NCBI RefSeq assembly: GCF_001949145.1
Contig: NW_019091362.1
Coordinates: forward strand, 238,604-256,120
DNA: 17,517 bases
Direction of reading: 5' to 3'
Source of the DNA: Acanthaster planci
Taxonomy: Eukaryota; Echinodermata; Asteroidea; Valvatida; Acanthasteridae
Of the stretch, positions 8,937-16,610 are shown piece after piece; within the stretch, counting starts at the first letter, position 1, and each line of letters starts with the position of its first letter. The notes under the pieces are model-generated. The model saw only the letters and a program-made list of their open reading frames with translations, had not been told where the DNA came from and searched no databases. Made by a program: the position numbers and the translations under genes.

Positions 8937-8996
8937 TTGATTAAGTTTCACGAGAACGACGTTTTCCAAGGCACTCATTTTGATGAAAGGCCAGAT

Positions 8997-10007
8997 ATGG
9001 AAGTCAACGCTACTGATGGCTCCAAACCGACGAGTCCGACGGATGGTTACACCGACGCGCAGACTATCATTTTAACAACTCTGTTCTTGCTGACTGCTTT
9101 GCTGATGCTTGCTGGTTATCTGTGGGTGATCGTAACGGTGGCTCGCACACGAAGTCTCCACACCGTCTCCAACTTCTTCCTCGCAAGCTTGGCCGTAGCT
9201 GAGATAGTTGTGGCTGTTTGTGGTTTACCTTGCATGTTCACTCTCACCATAGGCCAAATATTCAGCTTCGCCTCGGTTTTCTTGATGTCGTTCGGTGTTT
9301 TCCTCTCTGTTATAGGATACTTCTTGAATGGAGTCCTCATAGCAGCCGACAAGTGGTTCAAAATTTCTCGCCCTTTTGTGTACGTCCGAGTGATGACGCG
9401 GTCCAGATGTACAGTTTGCCTAACCACGGTTTGGGGATTGACTACCGTCGGCAGTCTCAGTGGGGCCGTTGCTCACTCGGTGAATTTGAGGGTAGATGAT
9501 TCAGAAGAAGTGTTCACTACCTTCTCTCTAATGGCTGTCATCTACTGTTACCTTATCATCTTGCCATGTGTCTTCGTTATCACGTTATTTAACATCTTGA
9601 TAGTTCGTATCGCTAGGCATCAGGTTCGCGCCATAGCTGCCGACCTACCTGCCGCTCCCCGCACCGTTGAAGGAGCAGTGGATGATGAACAGGTTTCCTC
9701 TCCTGGCAAGGAGGTCGGTATGTTTGCTGCTAGTAACCGCAAGAGCACCAAACATTTTTCCATCTTCTTTTTCTCATTCGTTCTGGCTTGGATCCCAGTA
9801 GTTGTTGTTATGCCCATTGTGCATATCACAGCGGCAGCCAGTAATACTGTTGTGGTGGTTATTATCTTAATTGGATCGATGTTTGTCCTAAGTCAGGCTG
9901 CGTTTGGGACTCTTATCCTGACACTGCTACAACAGGAATACAAGCAAATATTAAAGGGAGACCTCCAAGCAATGAGGGAGAAACTTCATTGTGTCAGAAG
10001 ACGTTAA
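8997..10007 (+). CDS. Divergent rhodopsin-like (class A) GPCR, intronless, 336 aa
   Basis: This is a seven-helix receptor: TM1 about 22-48, TM2 57-80, TM3 93-117, TM4 138-160, TM5 176-204, TM6 253-278, TM7 284-311. The start is the first in-frame ATG (8997, G at -3 and +4); the upstream frame has only TTG after a stop at 8934. Class A signs are NFFLASLAVAE in TM2, W145 in TM4, P190 in TM5, FVLAWIP in TM6 and a helix-8-like LQQEYKQIL. N4 is a possible glycosylation site. Many hallmarks are changed. TM1 N1.50 is Y, D2.50 is E, DRY is DKW (118-120), Y5.58 is F and NPxxY reads GTLIL (304-308). The usual TM3-start and ECL2 cysteines are absent. The overall look recalls amine or adenosine receptors, but the ligand is unknown. 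A complete frame argues for a working gene. Confidence 0.88.
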   Translation: MEVNATDGSKPTSPTDGYTDAQTIILTTLFLLTALLMLAGYLWVIVTVARTRSLHTVSNFFLASLAVAEIVVAVCGLPCMFTLTIGQIFSFASVFLMSFGVFLSVIGYFLNGVLIAADKWFKISRPFVYVRVMTRSRCTVCLTTVWGLTTVGSLSGAVAHSVNLRVDDSEEVFTTFSLMAVIYCYLIILPCVFVITLFNILIVRIARHQVRAIAADLPAAPRTVEGAVDDEQVSSPGKEVGMFAASNRKSTKHFSIFFFSFVLAWIPVVVVMPIVHITAAASNTVVVVIILIGSMFVLSQAAFGTLILTLLQQEYKQILKGDLQAMREKLHCVRRR

Positions 10008-10127
10008 CTGGAAAAAGATAGGCCTAGCTGCCTTGGAATGGTGTCATCAGTGAGTGTGTCTCAGAAACTCTTGGCACGACTAGATATTCGATAATTGGCG
10101 GTCGTCTTGATCATTTTATAACATCAT

Positions 10128-10133
10128 ATTAAA
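10128..10133 (+). terminator. Candidate poly(A) signal (ATTAAA) for the GPCR
   Basis: ATTAAA, the commonest variant of the poly(A) hexamer, lies about 120 bp after the GPCR stop and is followed by a T-rich stretch (ccattttcattggatatttt). The position is reasonable for a short 3' UTR, but in AT-rich DNA such hexamers also occur by chance. Confidence 0.35.
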
Positions 10134-11110
10134 CCATTTTCATTGGATATTTTCAGACTATAATTGGACGCCCACTGTTACGAATGTTTCCGATCCACTG
10201 ACCGACAATGTGCAGTGGCGTAAATCTGTGCCGGAAGGTGTGGGGGGTGGGAAAAGATGGGGAATGACATACCCGACCATGGAAATTTGGAAAAGCAGGG
10301 TTGGGGGAGATAGAGATGTGGGGGCGGTATAGAAGGCGATGTTCAGGATATTGATGAATATCTGTAATAAGGCTTTTTCTTATTGGGTGTTTCCCCCTTT
10401 TTAGTGATACTGAATGCATAGTAGTCGTGGGGAAGCCCCAAAATTATTTCTTTTCTTACTACAAGAAAATTAAATTTAAATAGCGAATATAGTATTTATC
10501 TGGCATGGGTGATATGTATCTAAAGGGTAAAGAGCCGAAAAAATGGAGCATTATGAACAGTACTTTGTCCACGTTGTTTCCCGAACAGTATTCCGATTTT
10601 GTTATTTTCTTTAGATTAGATATTGGTAATTGCCATAGTTATAAGCCGCCGTTTTGCCATACCGTTAGTTATGACCTTGAGCCTTTCCATCTTCAACCAG
10701 TCGACTCATCAAATTTTGTAAGAAAAGGAAAATAACTTGAGTCAATAATTCTCTTACCTCAGTCTAATGTTAATTTGACGTAAAATTTACATGATTTGAA
10801 AAGTATAGAATCAAATGCACTGAGAACGAACCTACATAGAGTGCATGGCATTTATGTAATTCAACGCGGTGGCATTTGATTGTTTTAACTAGATATTTCA
10901 AGATTCTCGGAAAACTTTTAGACGATTGAAATGGTTGCAATGACTCGTTTGAGATATCTGGAAACTTTGGGGGGGGGAGAGAAATCTTGAAATACATCGA
11001 GTGACTACAAAACATGTTAAAAATGAATTTGCATCCAGGCCAATTAAGAGGCCTTTAAGTTCATTTTGAGACGTCTCTCAGTGCAAGTAATGATGTACAT
11101 GTACATGTAT
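10134..11110. other. Intergenic, no recognised gene
   Basis: A G-rich stretch at 10205-10330 beginning gcagtggcgtaaatct looks like a degraded dispersed repeat. Frames at 10505-10735 (plus, real ATG) and 10153-10419 (minus) show no known motif. A poly-G run lies near 10970. Short tacatg repeats begin at about 11095. Confidence 0.35.
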
Positions 11111-11121
11111 AATAATTATTA

Positions 11122-11479
11122 TTATTATTGGGGAGTCAGGTTGCCAAGGTAGTTCTTTCCTCACCTTCCACCTCTAGTGGTCCCGGGGTCGATTCCCGGC
11201 CTGGGCCACGTGTGGATTGGGTTTTCAGTCCCTACCTGACTCCGTGGGTTTTACCCAGAATATTCCTCTGAGGTTTTCCTCCCACCTCTGAAACTGTAAC
11301 TGCTTCTTGTGTCTCCTCTTTACTGATGTTGGTGAATGTGGGTCGTTTAGCAGCTGCCCGCGGCGCCCTTGTATGCCGTCGGCTCAACCATGTTTAAATG
11401 TATTCATTGTTCCACGCTTAATGTCTTCATTGTAGGCCTACAGCGCATTTGAGCATATCTACATGAAATTTTGCGTTTT
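11122..11479 (+). mobile_element. tRNA-derived SINE
   Basis: The head carries RNA polymerase III promoter boxes. A box-A-like ttgccaaggtagtt lies at 11141-11154, and a box B, GGGTCGATTCC, at 11186-11196 sits within tcccggggtcgattcccgg, the usual T-arm shape. The 45-bp spacing is normal. The body after it (acctgactccgtgggtttta, then gaggttttcctcccacct) resembles the central region of common invertebrate tRNA-SINEs, as I remember them. Exact edges are uncertain. The 11-mer aataattatta occurs at 11111-11121 and 11480-11490 and could be the target duplication, but it is AT-rich and the flanking DNA is repetitive. The recognisable SINE body runs about 11130-11400. Confidence 0.7.
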
Positions 11480-11586
11480 AATAATTATTAGTATTGTTAT
11501 TATTATGAATAAACTTTGTTACCAAGTGTTTTATCGAAAACTCATGACAGTCATTGCAACCATGGAAACCTGTGTAAATACAAGTG

Positions 11587-11611
11587 CATGTACATGTACA
11601 TGTACATGTAT
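11587..11611. repeat. ACATGT hexamer tract
   Basis: This is a short microsatellite, about four units of tacatg, continuing as tgtatc. A shorter tract with the same unit lies at about 11094-11110, on the other side of the SINE. Confidence 0.75.
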
Positions 11612-11962
11612 CTATAACGTTGCGAAATCATGTTTCTCATTGTTAATCACGGTGTGTGATCCTACAGTGTCTGAACGAAGCTTTTGCCTTTCCTTTAAGT
11701 TTAGATTGTGACAATATCACCGACCCCTCTTGAAATTTATCGAATGTGATGATTTTAGGTATAACTTTGATATATACAATTACACTAACGATCGTTGAAA
11801 TTTTCAAATAATTATGGTTTCACCAGTGGTCTTGAGATTTTAATTAGTATTTGTCAAGACTTTCACCCAGTTTAATGATAAATCATCTCATGCTATCAAC
11901 ATCCCATTACATGTAATTGATACCTCAACATCTCTACCAGTCGGATGGGTCTCCGTAATGGA

Positions 11963-12024
11963 GGCAATTTGTCAGGTTTTGGGATTCCTTGATGTACATA
12001 TATACGCCACGCTGACAAATTGCC
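11963..12024. repeat. Perfect 13-bp inverted repeat (hairpin), 36-nt loop
   Basis: GGCAATTTGTCAG at 11963-11975 pairs exactly with CTGACAAATTGCC at 12012-12024, with weaker symmetry just outside (taatgga against catagt). It could be the remnant of a small foldback or MITE element, or a structured RNA. No flanking target duplication is evident. Confidence 0.75.
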
Positions 12025-13631
12025 ACTATGGTCTGCCTGATTGATGGTCATATAGCCTTTTCTTAATAACCTCTCGCATCGTGGACGTCATTTGTCTAAT
12101 TAATGATGTTTGCGACGTTTGTAGTCAGAGGAGAAGGCGATGTTTCAGACCTCACCCTTTTTTCTCTTCTCATTTGACGCCTCTGTGAGGCATGGCGTAT
12201 TATTCTGCACAAAGAAGCCGGAAGAACAGGACACAAATCAAGTTGGCTTCGAAGCAATCGGACTGAGTAGAGGCTTCGTAGCCAGCGCCCTCGGGCTGGC
12301 CGCTCGTGCCGTTATCGCTGAGTGACTTTGTCTTTATTCAATAGACACCATGTCGTTATCTTTATTGACTTTTGGTCAGTACACACTCAAGTTTCTTTCT
12401 TTTTCTGTCTTCTTTCCTGTAGTATCCTGTCACGAGGGCTTGTAATATTACAAAGGCAGCCTGCAAAACATTTTCCCCTTATTGCGAAGTTTTACATTTT
12501 GTGAACGCCCCTATCGAGGGTGAGTGGGGGGGGGCAAGATGTGGATTTTCTTTTTCAGAAACAACTGTCCATTTTTCATCAGCAAAAGTTTCCTCACCCC
12601 ACCCATGGAAGGAACGAGTTTCGGTGTCTACATTTTTCTGCGTCGCATTTCCCCCCGTCGATTTTTTTTTTTTGGATGTTGATTTTTTTCCCGCGGCGCA
12701 TGTTTTTCTCTTGGTGTCATTTGCATTTTTTGCATGAGTAACTGGACTTCACAGCTAAAAACATTCGATGTAATCTACGACACCTGAGACTGCATTCATG
12801 TAACAAATCCTGCGTGTTACGGCACTGAACCTGTAGCTAGCTACAAGTTTAACTAAGGTTTTGGTATATAGATAATGAATGCTGCTATTGACGTAGATTA
12901 TGTCAAGCGTCACAAACAATCGAATCTGTGCATGAAGCATATATTAAAACCGTCGGCCCGTTTAAGTTGAAGTCTGATTGAAGTGATATCTCAAGTGTCT
13001 CATTTTTTGGACAATATGCAGCATGCAGTTGACCAAAAAGGGCCATCAAAGGACTTGCAGAACATTGAATAGGATACTGGGAATGTCCCTTGCTCCGTTT
13101 TGTGTGACACCCATCTCAAAGAGAAAAAAACAGTTAAGTTGCGGTAAGATAAGCGAACATGAGACAAAAGATTATTTAACATGATAAAAATAGCCATTTG
13201 ACGCAAGCGTTGCCCCCAACCCCTTGTAGTTGATAAATAATTCTGTTTGAACAGCTGTCCCTGTGGTACGTGTCACGTCACTTTTCAGTGAGTCAAATTT
13301 GCATCGAATCAATGCCTTAAGAGAAATTCCAAAATTAGAAATCCAGATTGGTATGAAATAATTGTGCAGCTGTGCTGATTTTTTTTACTGTGGTCTTTCA
13401 TTTTGTTGCCATATTAGCAATGATGCTGGCGCTTTATCTTGCTCTCTGATATTCTGAATGTATGATTTTTTTTTAATCCAGTACATTATCTGCCTCAATG
13501 CGAAGTTTTTAGTTCAGAAGGAAAATTGAGCACAAGCGTTCAAAGAAATCCTTCAAATTGCGTTGATTAATAATACCTAAATGTTCAACGCCAAGCTTGA
13601 TCCCATTTTCAACAGCCAAATCTAGTCAGCA
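12025..13631. other. Intergenic region upstream of the I9 gene
   Basis: No gene is recognised. A slightly GC-richer 61-codon frame with a real ATG (12140-12325) has no known domain. Poly-G and poly-T runs lie near 12527-12537 and 12660-12700. A CACGTCAC-type element (tgtcacgtcac, about 13270-13280) is the only regulatory-looking word. No TATA box is obvious just before 13632. Confidence 0.35.
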
Positions 13632-13754
13632 ATGGTGACGTTACCAGTTTCGTCTGCTTTCCTGCTGTTGGCGGGAATCGTAGCTATTGAAGGAATCGCA
13701 CCGATTCGAAAAATTGCAGAAAAGGTTCCTGATAGCTACATCATTAAAGTCAAA
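13632..13754 (+). CDS. I9 inhibitor exon 1 (41 codons): signal peptide and first strand
   Basis: The exon runs from the start codon to donor GTAAGT (13755-13760). It encodes the hydrophobic leader and KVPDSYIIKVK, the usual opening strand of I9 domains. The open frame continues past the donor only into CTGT-repeat codons, which supports the splice. Confidence 0.8.
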
Positions 13755-13783
13755 GTAAGTAGAACGGGATGTGTATTTGCGTA

Positions 13784-13844
<61 letters not shown>

Positions 13845-16144
13845 ATGACCATGTTGATGTCATTGTACATGCGTCAATTGCCGGATTCCTATCAATAATC
13901 CACTTCTTAATAATCTGCAATGTCGGTTGTTTTGCGTGTATGTTTGTGAAATCTATTCGTTAAGCTGTCTTTTGGAGGTACTTCCTATCGTTAACTGTTC
14001 CCTGCACTGCTAACCAGCCGGTCTAACCAAGCACACATTCCATGCACATATATCAAATGGTATGTTTACATTTTCTTCTCAGACTGTGTCGTCCATTTCG
14101 TTGGGAAATCCATTTTTAATTTATACGTGTGATGTCCATCCGTCAGCTTTGCCCTGGATATCTTTATATAAATACATGTGCATAGTTTGATTCAAATCAG
14201 CACCCAGATGCTGACTTTTCAATTCAAACTCTTTTTCTTCAGTACGGTAACAGAATTGTTGCAATGCTCTCTGTAAAATATTGGCTTTACGAATCAAGCA
14301 TTCGTTCTACCGCTGTAGAAAATGTTGTCCAGGCTAGTGCCTATTTTAACCTTATTTCCTAGGATGATTATGACGTGGATGTTGTGGCTAAAGAACTCGA
14401 AGAACACGTAATCATGCATCAATCGGGGGGTAGGCTGACCCATAGGTACAAGAGATCCTTTCGGGGATTGAGTGCACATCTCCCCACCAAAGAAGCTGTC
14501 AACCTGGTGAGTATTCAGCCATTTCATGTCGGCTACAAAAGACAGAATCACTGAAATAATTACACTGTAGGCCTATCGTCGCCATTCCACACTGACCTCA
14601 AGGATCGATCAAGAACCTAAATATTTCAATTTGTTTTATGTAACCTTTACGTTTCAAAAGTGTATGAGCTACATATTTTTGAAGGAAGGAAAATGAAACA
14701 GACCAAAAATTCGCTCCTCATTATGAAAAAAAATCTCTATTTTGGAAAGATCCGCCCCCCATCCGCCCTCGACTGAGTTAATGTACAGCTGGCCATAAAT
14801 TATAGGACAGGTTTTTATGAAACACGCTCACACGTTTCAGAAGAACTCCAGCAGTTACCAAACTGAACCTAAATGCCACAAAGATAGTTTGTCATTAGCG
14901 GCATGGCTCTCGGTTGGCAGGCTTTTAGGACGTGGGTCTAATTTGCCAAGCCAGTTTTGGCCCGTGTTACGGGCAAAAAGTCTTAAACCTCAAGTCAATT
15001 TAAATGCCGCATAAATCTGTATGGGGCATAAACTTTATAGTCCTTTTTTCTCTTACCAAAGTATTTCACGTATGTCTTCTGCAAACCCTCTCATATTACC
15101 ACAGCTATACCTTTCTGGTTTATGCTGGTTTCGTGATGTACGACATAAAGAATCTAAATTTTCTTTCCCCCGATTGCACGAGGTCCCCTTTCCAAGGTCG
15201 AGTTCGGGCGGCCTGTTCTTGACACGGGTTTCTCGAACGCTCGAACGGCAGGAACACGACTCAAAACACTGTTCTCGGAACAGGATCACACACCACCTCT
15301 TCGTCAGGGTTTTACAGGAACACACGGAAAACTCGTGAGATTTTGATTTTTGAACAGCTGCAAAAAGTAGAGAGATGGCTTCCAAATCCACAGACAATGG
15401 GAAGTTTTGCAAGATTAACATTAATTATTTTCCGTAACACAGAAATGAATGTTCCTGTTAATACAGAAAAGAATTCAGCCCATCGAAACATTAACTCTCG
15501 AATAACGTAGCCTACATGGACGCCGCCATGTTGCATATATGTTGCTTGTCACTAACTACCAGCGGTAACTGGTTGTTTGTTCCGGCGTTCGAGCGGCCGA
15601 CAACAAACAACAAATCGAGCTGTTTGTGAACAGATGGGTACATGCCGCCCGAACTCGGCCTTGTAAGTGTCTGTACTAGAGCCTAAAAGTTTATCCCTGG
15701 TGGCGCCCTTCAGGAACCAAAACGTGCAAGCATTTTAGAATTTGTAATTTTTTTGTTCAGTTACTTCTTAAAAACTCTACTCGTAAAAAGACCTTTTGTA
15801 AAATATTTGCTAGCATATCGATTTATGGAAACTGAAAAAACTACCTGACCTAAAAGAGAAATATTCTGCCATAACTGACCTATCACTTCTAAAAATTTTA
15901 AATACATGAAATAGAACAGTGTAATTCGGTGGTCTAATAAGCAGATGAACAGTTACGGAAGTTACTCCATGGTAGTCTTTCTGACTGCAGGTAGGTAAAT
16001 CTTGGCAAAATTGTACAATCTCGAGTAAACAAGGAGACCTGGGAATGATACTACAGGAAGTAAAAAGTCGTTACTGAAATTTGTTTTTTTACCCATCTGC
16101 AGGTGACTCCTCCTTACGAGGACAAAGGGAAAATTCTGACATGA
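13632..16144 (+). CDS. Secreted stand-alone inhibitor I9 (subtilisin-propeptide-like) protein, 3 exons
   Basis: Joining 13632-13754, 14363-14506 and 16103-16144 gives 102 residues and TGA. All junctions are GT-AG, phase 0. Residues about 7-21 (SSAFLLLAGIVAIEG) form a signal peptide. The rest is an I9 domain: VPDSYIIKVK (strand 1), DVDVVAKELEEHV (helix 1), LTHRYKRSFRGLSAHL (strands 2 and 3), PTKEAVNL (helix 2), then YEDKGKILT as the last strand. In subtilisins this fold is the chaperone-like propeptide; alone, as in yeast Pbi2 or Pleurotus POIA1, it inhibits S8 proteases through its C-terminal tail. No protease domain follows, because exon 3 carries a stop. The ATG has G at -3 and +4. The last exon is short, and its join is the least certain part. 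The likely role is a secreted serine-protease inhibitor. Confidence 0.75.
13785..13844 (+). repeat. (CTGT)15 microsatellite in intron 1
   Basis: This is a perfect run of 15 CTGT units (60 bp), starting 30 bp downstream of the exon 1 donor. Its purity suggests a young, length-variable locus. The reading frames rich in CLSV repeats across it are artefacts. Confidence 0.95.
14363..14506 (+). CDS. I9 inhibitor exon 2 (48 codons): core of the I9 domain
   Basis: The acceptor is cttatttcctag, ending at 14362, and the donor is GTGAGT at 14507-14512. The exon encodes DDYDVDVVAKELEEHVIM, then GGRLTHRYKRSFRGLSAHLP and TKEAVNL. The Y-R-FRGLSAHL block is the most diagnostic I9 signature (the FxGFxA pattern of subtilase propeptides). 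Confidence 0.85.
14507..15192 (+). other. I9 intron 2, left part; nothing recognised
   Basis: This is AT-rich intron sequence with short chance frames (14817-15014, 15004-15222). There is no repeat or exon signature up to the inverted-repeat element at 15193. Confidence 0.45.
15193..15663. mobile_element. Inverted-repeat (MITE-like) element inside I9 intron 2, 471 bp
   Basis: The left end at 15193-15216 (caaggtcgagttcgggcggc and the next 4 bases) pairs with the right end at 15640-15663, with two mismatches over 24 bp. Further in, cgctcgaacgg (15238-15248) pairs with the inverted copy around 15585-15595. The inner spacing differs between arms (45 against 68 bp), so they have diverged. The right arm also contains its own small hairpin (gttgtttgtt against aacaaacaac). 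No target duplication is visible, so the true borders and superfamily are open. It has no transposase. Confidence 0.55.
15521..15533 (-). promoter_or_regulatory. YY1-like site (CAACATGGCGGCG)
   Basis: On the minus strand this reads CAACATGGCGGCG, matching the AAnATGGCGGC core that often sits at start codons of YY1-driven genes. Translation from its ATG stops after five codons (MAASM), so it does not mark a coding start by itself. It lies inside the inverted-repeat element at 15193-15663. Confidence 0.3.
15664..16102 (+). other. I9 intron 2, right part
   Basis: This is AT-rich intron sequence without a recognised feature, other than the pyrimidine tract and acceptor just before exon 3. Confidence 0.45.
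16103..16144 (+). CDS. I9 inhibitor exon 3 (13 codons + TGA): C-terminal tail
   Basis: The acceptor is gtttttttacccatctgcag, ending at 16102, with a strong pyrimidine tract. The exon encodes VTPPYEDKGKILT then TGA. The YEDKGKI part fits the final I9 strand (usually V-Y-VEEDG-V). Relative to typical members about five residues seem to be missing between helix 2 and this strand, so another exon choice remains possible. Confidence 0.6.
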   Translation: MTPPYEDKGKILT

Positions 16145-16610
16145 GTGTTTCTTGGGATGGTTTCAGTTAGGAATCATTCTTCCAAAAATTATCGAACGTA
16201 TACGGAAGCTCGTTAATTATGATCAAATATTGTGTTTTGGGGCGCAAATCATGCACGGTATCATCGTACGTTTATGGACCCTAAACGGACGTTTGGCCTA
16301 TTACGGATTGTCCAGGAGAAAGAAAGTCATCGATTGTTGATGTTGCTCTTTTCATACTGAAGCAAACACGGGGGGGGGGTGTTCGAGCGAGCTACTCGTG
16401 GTAACACGACTATACTCCTGAGCGTTCGTACGTCTGGAGTACGACCCGCCAGTCAGAGACAGTATACTCTCGCCGGGGGTGGAGCATACTCCTGCACCCA
16501 AGTGTGCCATGCGCACACATCCTACACGTATGTTAACAGGAGTAACCACGCAAATGCACTCAAACATTGATTTCAGTGTGCGGTGCGTGCGAGGTGAGTC
16601 ACGAGAGGGC
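16145..16610. other. Downstream of the I9 gene: 3' UTR candidate and GC-richer stretch
   Basis: No AATAAA lies between the stop and 16610. A G10 run at 16370-16379 is followed by a GC-richer segment (about 16380-16605) with recurring atactc words (near 16411, 16462 and 16485) and a TGAGTCA (AP-1-type) word at about 16595. No gene is recognised in it. Confidence 0.35.

Noticed and set aside
8937-8996. Extension of the GPCR 20 codons upstream to a TTG
   Set aside because: Eukaryotic genes rarely start at TTG; the ATG at 8997 has a good context and a normal N-terminal tail length.
9116-9829. Antisense and alternate-frame ORFs inside the GPCR
   Set aside because: They are shadows of the receptor reading frame, which has clear seven-helix features.
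12140-12325. 61-codon plus-strand frame with ATG, slightly GC-rich
   Set aside because: No known motif and no splice partner; too short to support as a gene.
12501-12741. Overlapping frames of 73-78 codons rich in F and P
   Set aside because: They arise from poly-T and poly-C runs; two frames are open at once and neither has a domain.
15053-15536. Overlapping minus-strand frames of 122 and 74 codons and a plus-strand frame of 105 codons
   Set aside because: They run through intron 2 of the I9 gene and the inverted-repeat element, lack domains and contradict each other by strand.
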